From the NCBI GenBank assembly GCA_946413695.1, contig CAMKLV010000006.1, positions 17,675-81,674 of the forward strand: a DNA stretch of 64,000 bases. The letters are read 5' to 3'. Shown here piece after piece: positions 16,137-22,689 of this stretch (its first letter is position 1; each line of letters begins with the position of its first letter). Origin of the DNA: Firm-04 sp946413695 (GTDB taxonomy: Bacteria; Bacillota; Clostridia; Oscillospirales; Ruminococcaceae). The position numbers and the translations under genes were made by a program. The notes under the pieces are model-generated. The model did no database searches and had not been told where the DNA came from. It saw nothing but the letters and a program-made list of their open reading frames with translations.

Positions 16137-18667
16137 AGTATTTCAGCAAACCGCTCCCGCCGACGCCGCCGCGTGTCAAGCCGCCAAGAGATCAGCTTCT
16201 CGTCAATGACGGACTGACCATGACGACGCAGAAAAAGTACGCCTTCCCCGAGATGCTTGTCCGCCTGCTGATTACGCTCTGCGGCAGCATCGGAACAATC
16301 GGCGTGCTGCAGGGATTCTTCAAGTTCCCGATTCAGCTCAAGCCGCTGTTTCTTTTTACCGTTGTGCTCTCGATCATCATGCGCAGTGTCCGGCTGATTT
16401 CCCCGAAGGTCGGCTTCGGCTCGATCCTGACGGCATTCGCCTCAATCCCGCTGCTGCTGATGAAATTCCGCGAACCGGCTGTTGTCGGCGCAGGCGAGAT
16501 CTACCACATCATGCGCAGAAGAATCCTCTGGCGCATGAGTTTTCCGCCGAACGATACTCACGCCGTCGGCTGGACGGACGGGCAGTGCGTGCAGCTGGTG
16601 TTTTATCTGATTATCATTGCGCTGGTCGCGCTGATGGAGTATTCCGATGTCCTGCTGACGCATCCGCAGTCGAGCAGAAGCGGCTTCTGGATCCGGTTTC
16701 TTGTGACCTTCCCGTTTCTGGAGTGCGGACTCTACTTCGGCATCGAGACCTACAGCATCTGCGTGTTCCTGCTCGCGATTTTCTGGCTCGGAACGATCGC
16801 CGTTTCGAGACGCAGAACCGCGCCTTCGATTGTGGCAAAGCAGGGGAGCTCCGCACCGCTTCAGCAGGCGTTTTCCGCCGAGACGGAGCAGCGGTTCTCC
16901 ACACATGAGCCCGGCGCTGCTGCGATGCTGCTCGCGGTGCTGGCACTGGCAGGCGTCTCGCTGCATGCCTCGCACAATTACGCGCGCACAACCGATCTCG
17001 ATCAGAAGCGCGATGATATCCGCGATTTCTACCAGAATCTCACGATCGACGATGTCACGGGACTGCTCTCGCGCATTCCGGGTTCCATGGGCATCAATGT
17101 CGTCTCGGATGAGGTTGATCTGCTCGATAAAAGCGATCTGCATTTTGATGGCAGACCGGTGCTGCATCTGAATATCGGTGCGGCAGCCGTCCCCGATGAC
17201 TACTATATGCGCGGCATTGTGCGTGCCGAGTACACCGGCAGAGGCTGGGCGATCCCGACGGGCGCCTACCGCGCACAGTTCCGGCTGTTCCGGCGTCTGA
17301 CCGCCGAGAACCGCATGCCGCAGACCATTTTCCACTCCGATCACGTTGACGAGCTGCGCTCCTCCGCCGGCAAATTTCCGGTTGTGCGCTGCGATGTCAG
17401 ATCGCTGACCGGCGACCGCGTCAACTTTCTGCCGTATCAGAGCATCTTTGATATCGGCACGCGCTACCGCTATGACATCGAAACAGAGCTTGACAGCACC
17501 GAGGAATACAGCTTCTACATCATGAACAATGCCCGCGTGGACTGGAACCGCTTTACGGCGTATGAGGCACCTTCTCAGAATCCGCTTGTCTCGGAATATG
17601 AGGACTTTGTCGAGGAGCAGTATCTGCGGATTCCGGAAACGGAGCAGATGGAGCAGCTGCGCAGTCTGGTCATGCCGGAGATGCCTGCGGAAAATCTGCC
17701 GCTGGTCAACCGTCTGGATGCGATCCGCGATTACATCTGGGCGCGTGCGGAATACACAATGCAGCCCGGTGTGCAGCCTGCCGACCGCGATTTTGTCGAA
17801 TACTTCCTGACAGACGGCCGCAAGGGCTACTGCGCGCATTATGCGTCCGCGGCGGTTCTGCTCTGCCGGATGTGCGGCATCCCCGCGCGTTACTGTCAGG
17901 GCTATGTGCTGACAGAAAATGACTTCCTGCGCAACAAAAACGAAGGGGATTATGACATCAGCATCCCCGATCATCAGGCGCATGCATGGGCGGAGATTTA
18001 TGTCAAGGGCTACGGCTGGATTCCCTATGAATTCACCGAGACCGTGATGGACACATGGCACCGCTCTGAAGATACTGATGCAGCTGAGACCACGATCGTT
18101 CCCGTTACCACAACAGCCGAAGCGACAACCGGCACCGAAACGCTGACAACAGCTGTTTCCGAGGAAATCAGCCAGCAGACAACGGCTGATGATCCGGATT
18201 CCGTTCCCGGCAGAACAGGTCTGACACCGGAGCAGCGTGCAAAGCTGATCCGCTGCCTGCTGATCATCCTCGCTGTCGCGGCTGTGATTGCCCTCTATTA
18301 CGCACTGCACCGGTATATCACCGGAAAGCGGCAGCGTGAAATGCAGAGCAGCGATCCGAATGCGGCGGCGCATGCGGCGTATACGTTTATCATCCGGCTG
18401 CTGCATATGCAGGGCATCGAGCAGAAGAAGCTCACGCACGATCAGTTCGCCGATGAAGCCGAAGCACACTGCAAACTGCTGCCCGGCGGCAGAATCCGGA
18501 ATGCCATTGCAATCCAGCAGGCAGCCGTATTCAGCCGGAACGGCATTTCCAAATCGGATGCAAAGGTCATCTGCAAAACGGCGGATCAGCTCGCTTCTGC
18601 GATGTACCGCAATGCAAAGCCGCTGCAGAAAATCTGGCTCCGCTGGATCCGCCACATTGTGCGGTGA
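16133..18667 (+). CDS. Membrane-bound transglutaminase-like protein
   Basis: An 844-residue protein starting at GTG (GGAGGTGCCGAGCC in front; GTGA overlap with the DUF58 stop). About six membrane helices occupy residues 35-290, an outer domain follows, then a transglutaminase core with Cys567 in GYCAHYASA and His617 in HAWAEIYV, followed by GWIPYEFTET. A Thr-rich stretch (about 650-690) and a last membrane helix (about 705-725) lead to a cytoplasmic DUF4129-like tail. This is the standard third member of MoxR/DUF58 clusters; it probably works on the outer face as a protease or cross-linking enzyme. Confidence 0.92.
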   Translation: MKYFSKPLPPTPPRVKPPRDQLLVNDGLTMTTQKKYAFPEMLVRLLITLCGSIGTIGVLQGFFKFPIQLKPLFLFTVVLSIIMRSVRLISPKVGFGSILTAFASIPLLLMKFREPAVVGAGEIYHIMRRRILWRMSFPPNDTHAVGWTDGQCVQLVFYLIIIALVALMEYSDVLLTHPQSSRSGFWIRFLVTFPFLECGLYFGIETYSICVFLLAIFWLGTIAVSRRRTAPSIVAKQGSSAPLQQAFSAETEQRFSTHEPGAAAMLLAVLALAGVSLHASHNYARTTDLDQKRDDIRDFYQNLTIDDVTGLLSRIPGSMGINVVSDEVDLLDKSDLHFDGRPVLHLNIGAAAVPDDYYMRGIVRAEYTGRGWAIPTGAYRAQFRLFRRLTAENRMPQTIFHSDHVDELRSSAGKFPVVRCDVRSLTGDRVNFLPYQSIFDIGTRYRYDIETELDSTEEYSFYIMNNARVDWNRFTAYEAPSQNPLVSEYEDFVEEQYLRIPETEQMEQLRSLVMPEMPAENLPLVNRLDAIRDYIWARAEYTMQPGVQPADRDFVEYFLTDGRKGYCAHYASAAVLLCRMCGIPARYCQGYVLTENDFLRNKNEGDYDISIPDHQAHAWAEIYVKGYGWIPYEFTETVMDTWHRSEDTDAAETTIVPVTTTAEATTGTETLTTAVSEEISQQTTADDPDSVPGRTGLTPEQRAKLIRCLLIILAVAAVIALYYALHRYITGKRQREMQSSDPNAAAHAAYTFIIRLLHMQGIEQKKLTHDQFADEAEAHCKLLPGGRIRNAIAIQQAAVFSRNGISKSDAKVICKTADQLASAMYRNAKPLQKIWLRWIRHIVR

Positions 18668-18770
18668 CGCTAAAAACCTATTAACAATACACAGGCAGAA
18701 TCCGCAAATCAGATTTCTCATGCTGTATTTGCGGATTTCTCCATTTTGTGACAATTGAATAAAACGATAG

Positions 18771-18801
18771 AAAGCCGCTCCAATCAAACAGGAGCGGCTT
18801 C
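18771..18801 (+). terminator. Terminator of the moxR-DUF58-transglutaminase operon
   Basis: AAGCCGCTCC pairs with GGAGCGGCTT across a 9-base loop and is followed by CATTCTAT, about 105 bases past the stop. Confidence 0.7.
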
Positions 18802-18828
18802 ATTCTATCCACACATAAAATGGGGTCT

Positions 18829-18873
18829 GGGGATAATATCCCCAGCAGGGGTTTGGGGGCGGAGCCCCCATTA
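18829..18873. repeat. G-rich palindromic repeat
   Basis: Two small palindromes side by side: CTGGGGATAATATCCCCAG and GGGGGCGGAGCCCCC. This kind of G-run/C-run unit is a common dispersed intergenic repeat in clostridia; here it fills part of the 429-base gap before guaA. Confidence 0.6.
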
Positions 18874-18998
18874 TAAATCTGTCGGAGACACCTCTGCGTG
18901 CGATTCGCCGTGTTTCACAAAAGCTGTGCGCCCTGCGCAAATGTTTCTGAACGATACAGAAAACCGCATGCGGCGCGGATTTTTTTGCGGTTGTCCTC

Positions 18999-19027
18999 TT
19001 GCAATCCGAAAAAAAACATGGTATAAT
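18999..19027 (+). promoter_or_regulatory. Promoter for guaA
   Basis: TTGCAA (18999-19004), 17-base spacer, TATAAT (19022-19027). The leader is only about 60 bases and holds no purine-riboswitch fold that I can see. Confidence 0.8.
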
Positions 19028-19096
19028 AAGAACATCCAACCAAGTCCTGTGCCGCAATTACTGCGGCATTCTGTTTTCTGAAAGGAAGGAACCTGC

Positions 19097-20650
19097 ATGG
19101 AAAATCAGCTCTGTATCGTGCTCGATTTCGGCGGACAGTACAATCAGCTGATCGCGCGGCGCGTCCGTGAATGCGGCGTCTACTGCGAGATCAAGCGTTT
19201 TGATACTCCGCTTGAGGAGATCAAGGCGCTGCATCCTGCCGGCATCATCTTCACCGGCGGACCGAACAGCGTTTATGATGCTGCATCGCCCCACATTGCA
19301 AAGGAATATTTTGATCTCGGCATCCCGACGCTCGGCATCTGCTACGGATGTCAGCTCATGGCGTATACGCTCGGCGGCACCGTTGAAAGCTGCGAGAAAT
19401 CCGAATACGGCAAGATCGAGATCACGCATACAGAGGGCAGCCTGCTCTTTGAGGGCATTCCGGCGGAGAGCACTGTCTGGATGAGCCACACCGATTTTGT
19501 CAGCCGCCTGCCCGAGGGATTCCGTGTCACGGCAACATCCGCGGACTGCCCCTGTGCCGCATTCGAGGATCCGGCACGCAGGCTCTATGCAGTGCAGTTC
19601 CATCCGGAAGTGACGCACAGTGTCTTCGGCAAGGAGCTGCTGCACAACTTCCTTTACAATGTCTGCGGCTTCACCGGCGACTGGGTGATGGATGATTTCA
19701 TCGAAAAGACCGTTGCCAAGCTCCGTGCACAGATCGGTGATAAAAAGGTTGTGCTCGGTCTCTCCGGCGGCGTTGATTCCTCTGTCGCGGCGGCACTCCT
19801 GAGCCGTGCGGTCGGCAAGCAGCTCACCTGCGTCTTTGTCGATCAGGGATTGATGCGCAAGGATGAGGGCAACTTTGTCGAGGAGACCTTCACCGAGCTG
19901 TTTGATATGAACTTTGTCCGCGTCAACTGCCAGACGCACTTCCTTGAGAAGCTGAAGGGCGTTTATGATCCGGAGCAGAAGCGCCACATTATCGGCAAGG
20001 AGTTTTATAACGTCTTCTGGGATAAAATCCGCGAGACCGGCTCCGACGGCTTCTTTGCACAGGGCACGATCTATCCGGACCGCATCGAGAGCGGAAAGGG
20101 CGATGAAGCCGGAAAGGGCAGCACCGCCGTCATCAAGACGCATCACAACATGGTCGAGATGCCGGAGGACATCCACTTTGCCGGCACGATCGAGCCGCTT
20201 GCAGAGCTCTTCAAGGATGAGGTGCGTGCGGTCGGCGAAAAGCTCGGCATTCCGCATGAGCTTGTCTGGCGGCAGCCGTTCCCCGGTCCGGGACTCGGCG
20301 TCCGCATCATCGGCGAGATCACCGCGGAGAAGATTCGCATTCTGCAGGAGGCAGATGCCGTCTTCCGCGATGAGATCAAAAAGAGCGGCATTGAGCGCGA
20401 GCTCAAGCAGTTCTTTGCCGTCCTGCCGGATGTGCACACGGTCGGCGTCATGGGTGATCACCGCACTTACGATCACCTCATTGCAATCCGTGCGATCACA
20501 ACGGATGACTTCATGACCGCGGACTGGGCGCGCATCCCTTATGATGTGCTTGCGCGTGTCTCGAACCGCCTCTGCAATGAGGTCGAGCATGTCAACCGCG
20601 TTGTCTATGATATTACCTCGAAGCCGCCCGGAACGGTGGAATGGGAGTAA
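19097..20650 (+). CDS. guaA: GMP synthase (glutamine-hydrolysing), full length
   Basis: Makes GMP from XMP, glutamine and ATP, the last step of guanine nucleotide synthesis. All three domains are present in 517 residues: class I glutaminase with Cys82 (GICYGCQLM), His169 and Glu171 (QFHPEVTHS); ATP-pyrophosphatase with PP-loop SGGVDSS near residue 222; and the dimerisation domain ending NRVVYDITSKPPGTVEWE. Ribosome site AAAGGAAGGAACCTGC before the ATG. It is monocistronic with a strong terminator. It should supply the cell's main activity; the glutaminase-less paralogue lies 10 kb upstream. Confidence 0.97.
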   Translation: MENQLCIVLDFGGQYNQLIARRVRECGVYCEIKRFDTPLEEIKALHPAGIIFTGGPNSVYDAASPHIAKEYFDLGIPTLGICYGCQLMAYTLGGTVESCEKSEYGKIEITHTEGSLLFEGIPAESTVWMSHTDFVSRLPEGFRVTATSADCPCAAFEDPARRLYAVQFHPEVTHSVFGKELLHNFLYNVCGFTGDWVMDDFIEKTVAKLRAQIGDKKVVLGLSGGVDSSVAAALLSRAVGKQLTCVFVDQGLMRKDEGNFVEETFTELFDMNFVRVNCQTHFLEKLKGVYDPEQKRHIIGKEFYNVFWDKIRETGSDGFFAQGTIYPDRIESGKGDEAGKGSTAVIKTHHNMVEMPEDIHFAGTIEPLAELFKDEVRAVGEKLGIPHELVWRQPFPGPGLGVRIIGEITAEKIRILQEADAVFRDEIKKSGIERELKQFFAVLPDVHTVGVMGDHRTYDHLIAIRAITTDDFMTADWARIPYDVLARVSNRLCNEVEHVNRVVYDITSKPPGTVEWE

Positions 20651-20658
20651 CCAAATCA

Positions 20659-20697
20659 AACAGCCTGAAAAACCGGAGAATGGTTTTTCAGGCTGTT
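20659..20697. terminator. Bidirectional terminator between guaA and the SdpI-like gene
   Basis: AACAGCCTGAAAAACC and GGTTTTTCAGGCTGTT form a perfect 16-bp stem with a 7-base loop between two convergent genes. Confidence 0.9.
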
Positions 20698-20700
20698 GCC

Positions 20701-21375
20701 TTAAGCATTTCTGTTCGCGAAGGAGTAAACCAGCGGCAGGATCACCACAACGGAGAGCAGAATAATTGTTGCGATGACATAGAGCTCCATTTGCTCTGTG
20801 CCGACGGCTTTCAGGATCACCGCAGCAGCGATTGTCAGCAATCCGGAGATTACGGCGACTTTGCCTGCAAACTGATGTGTCAGCTTCCAGCACTGCTCAT
20901 TTTTCAGCGTCCACGGGAGACGGAAGCCGAGTGCCAGATTCTTCCGGACTGTCGGGAGATAATTGCCAATCAGGATGCAGCCTGCACCGAAAAAGAACGG
21001 GATCATCCACCAGAACCGCTTGTCGAGCACTTCGCCGGGCTGCACATCGTTCCCCATGAGGAACAGGATCAACCATGAGGCGCCGCCGCCGATGACCGAA
21101 ATCAGAAACGCCGCCAGCTTGATTACATGCAGATTTTTGTCGCGGTTTCTGCTGCGCGAAAAGAGCAGAAACGCCACAGCAAGCGTGATCAGGATGAGTG
21201 CGGGGAACAGCAGCCCGTTCCAGCGCGAGCCGAGCGCCGTGCAGTTGAGCTTTGCGTCAAAATGTGTCGGGACCTGTGCCGGCAGTGTCAGAATATACAG
21301 CGCGGCTGCGATCAGATTGACGGTCATCACCGAGAGGGTTGCGATCGTTACTTTTTTCAGTGTGTCAAGTTTCAT
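20701..21375 (-). CDS. SdpI-like membrane immunity protein (DUF1648)
   Basis: A 224-residue membrane protein with about six helices. The N-terminal block LPAQVPTHFDAKLNCTALGSRWNGLLFPALI is the DUF1648 signature (I-P-x-H-F-x-x-x-G), and GNYLPTVRKNLALGFRLPWTLKNEQCW is the SdpI signature (G-N-x-L-P-x-x-R-x-N-x-x-x-G-x-R-x-x-W). In Bacillus, SdpI gives immunity to the SdpC toxin and also sequesters the repressor SdpR. It overlaps the ArsR-type repressor gene by 11 bases (AAAGGAGAAGACA ribosome site), the same sdpR-sdpI order. No toxin gene is seen nearby. Confidence 0.88.
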   Translation of the reverse strand: MKLDTLKKVTIATLSVMTVNLIAAALYILTLPAQVPTHFDAKLNCTALGSRWNGLLFPALILITLAVAFLLFSRSRNRDKNLHVIKLAAFLISVIGGGASWLILFLMGNDVQPGEVLDKRFWWMIPFFFGAGCILIGNYLPTVRKNLALGFRLPWTLKNEQCWKLTHQFAGKVAVISGLLTIAAAVILKAVGTEQMELYVIATIILLSVVVILPLVYSFANRNA

Positions 21376-21643
21376 TGTCTTCTCCTTTCATGCCGAAAAA
21401 TCCGGCGATGCCTTTCAAAAAATTCTGAAACACAGTGAGGTTCAGGCTGTAGGTGATGGTCTGCTTTTCCTTTTCTGCGAGAATCAGACCGGCTTCGCGC
21501 AGAATCTTGAGATGATGCGAAACAGTTGCGCCGGAGAGTTCAAACTGCTCTGCAATTTCACCGGCAGTCATATCCTTTTTTTGCAGCAGCGTCAGAATCT
21601 CACGCCGCGTCGGATCCGCCATTGCGCCCCAGATATCTTTCAC
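21365..21643 (-). CDS. ArsR/SdpR-like autorepressor
   Basis: A 92-residue winged-helix repressor: VKDIWGAMADPTRREILTLL followed by MTAGEIAEQF and the recognition helix SGATVSHHLKILREAGLI. No metal-binding Cys motif is present, which fits the SdpR group rather than a metal sensor. The GTG at 21643 is my choice; it overlaps the stop of a short upstream frame (21640-21696). An in-frame ATG at 21673 would add 10 residues but has a poorer ribosome site. With the SdpI-like gene it forms a two-gene operon under the promoter at 21779-21807. Confidence 0.85.
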   Translation of the reverse strand: MKDIWGAMADPTRREILTLLQKKDMTAGEIAEQFELSGATVSHHLKILREAGLILAEKEKQTITYSLNLTVFQNFLKGIAGFFGMKGEDNET

Positions 21644-21696
21644 ATTCGCACCCCCGTTTCTTCCGGCAAGCATGGATTGTAAACGATGTGTTTCAT
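21640..21696 (-). CDS. Possible 18-residue leader peptide upstream of the SdpR-like repressor
   Basis: MKHIVYNPCLPEETGVRM, with the best ribosome site of the operon (AAGAGGAGG, 7 bases before the ATG). Its TGA overlaps the repressor GTG (ATGTGA), so it could couple translation. It may equally be the true first frame of a gene that has shifted. No peptide function is claimed. Confidence 0.45.
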   Translation of the reverse strand: MKHIVYNPCLPEETGVRM

Positions 21697-21747
21697 GTTG
21701 TCGCCTCCTCTTGTATTTTGACGTTCATCTAAATATCTGCCGGTAAA

Positions 21748-21807
21748 ACAGACGGTATTTTGATTTCCGTCTAAATACAGTATAGCATATTCCGATCTGT
21801 TTGTCAA
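21748..21807 (-). promoter_or_regulatory. Promoter and likely operator of the SdpR/SdpI-like operon
   Basis: Minus-strand TTGACA (21802-21807), 17-base spacer, TATACT (21779-21784). Immediately downstream the half-sites TATTTAGACGGAAATC and CAAAATACCGTCTG form an interrupted inverted repeat (GACGG/CCGTC), and TATTTAGATGAACGTC repeats the first one, suggesting binding sites for the autorepressor. Confidence 0.75.
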
Positions 21808-21894
21808 GGGGTATTTTGAAATATATCGAAATAATTTCCGGAAGTGCGGTTCCGCCCGGGTTCCGGATATCCCGCGCCTGCTGCATACAAAAGC

Positions 21895-21929
21895 ACAGCC
21901 GCTCCGATCGTGCTGACCGGAGCGGCTGT
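21895..21929. terminator. Terminator of the Hsp20 gene
   Basis: ACAGCCGCTCCG pairs with CGGAGCGGCTGT across an 11-base loop, 34 bases past the Hsp20 stop codon. Confidence 0.8.
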
Positions 21930-21962
21930 TTCTGTCCGCATTTTGATACGATGCGGGATTGT

Positions 21963-22385
21963 TTATCCTTCGATTGCGATGAGCTTCTTTTCGGGAATCT
22001 TCGGAACCGGCTCCTTCTTCGGAATTTCCAGATTCAGGACGCCGTCTGTAAACTTTGCCTTGATATCGGTCTCAGTGATATCCTCGCCGACATAGAAGCT
22101 GCGGCTGAACGAGCCGGTATAGCGCTCTCTGCGGATGAACTTGCCGTTTTCATCCTGCTCATCATTACTCTGTGCGGTGGTTGCGGAGATGGTCAGATAG
22201 CCGTCCTTGAGCTCTGCGTGGATATCCTCTTTTCTAACGCCCGGCAGGTCGATCATCAGCTGATAGCCCTCCGCGGTCTCTTTGACATCGGTTTTCATCG
22301 CGTTTGCAGATGCGTGATCGAATGCAAACGGATTGCTGAAGAAATCATCAACAAGATTTTCTCTGAAAATGCTAGGGAATAACAT
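21963..22385 (-). CDS. Hsp20/alpha-crystallin small heat-shock protein
   Basis: A 140-residue ATP-independent chaperone that holds unfolding proteins. The alpha-crystallin domain covers about residues 28-125, with the family pattern YQLMIDLPGVRKEDIHAELKDGYLTISA, then FSRSFYVGEDI and the edge motif GVLNLEIPK. Length is normal. Start has AAGGAGGACTGACCT. Regulation is visible: a CIRCE element overlaps its promoter (22522-22564), so it belongs to the HrcA heat-shock regulon. It is monocistronic. Confidence 0.95.
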   Translation of the reverse strand: MLFPSIFRENLVDDFFSNPFAFDHASANAMKTDVKETAEGYQLMIDLPGVRKEDIHAELKDGYLTISATTAQSNDEQDENGKFIRRERYTGSFSRSFYVGEDITETDIKAKFTDGVLNLEIPKKEPVPKIPEKKLIAIEG

Positions 22386-22521
22386 AGGTCAGTCCTCCTT
22401 TTACTCATTGAGCAGAATCGTTCGGAGCGAATATGTTTCTGCGCTCCGGATCAACATTTTGAGCAGCGGGACCTTGTGCAGACTCCCGGGTGTCTGCGCT
22501 TGTTCCTTTGTTCTGACTGTA

Positions 22522-22564
22522 TTATAGCACAAGAAATTAGCACTGTCAAGGTGAGAGTGCTAAT
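22522..22564 (-). promoter_or_regulatory. CIRCE operator overlapping the Hsp20 promoter
   Basis: TTAGCACTG-N9-GAGTGCTAA at 22538-22564 is the HrcA-binding CIRCE element with one changed base. On the minus strand TTGACA (22545-22550) and TATAAT (22522-22527), 17 bases apart, lie partly inside it, so HrcA would block polymerase directly. Confidence 0.92.
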
Positions 22565-22642
22565 TTTCGGCGGCTTTTCACATTCTGTCACCAAACCGAC
22601 ATGTTTCCTGCGGTTTTGCTCGCAGATACGTGCATACAGCCT

Positions 22643-22679
22643 GAGGCAGTCCCTGCACAGTATATGCAGAAACTGCCTC
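22643..22679 (-). terminator. Possible terminator of the ABC/TetR operon
   Basis: GAGGCAGT (22643-22650) pairs with ACTGCCTC (22672-22679), with an inner TGCA stem, 11 bases past the permease stop. No long T-run follows. Confidence 0.5.
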
Positions 22680-22689
22680 ATGATACGGA

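Noticed and set aside
16442..18787. 781-codon minus-strand open frame
   Set aside because: Shadow of the transglutaminase-like gene, which has signal, membrane helices, catalytic residues and operon overlaps.
18880..19096. Purine riboswitch before guaA
   Set aside because: The leader after the promoter is about 60 bases and lacks the conserved three-way junction loops.
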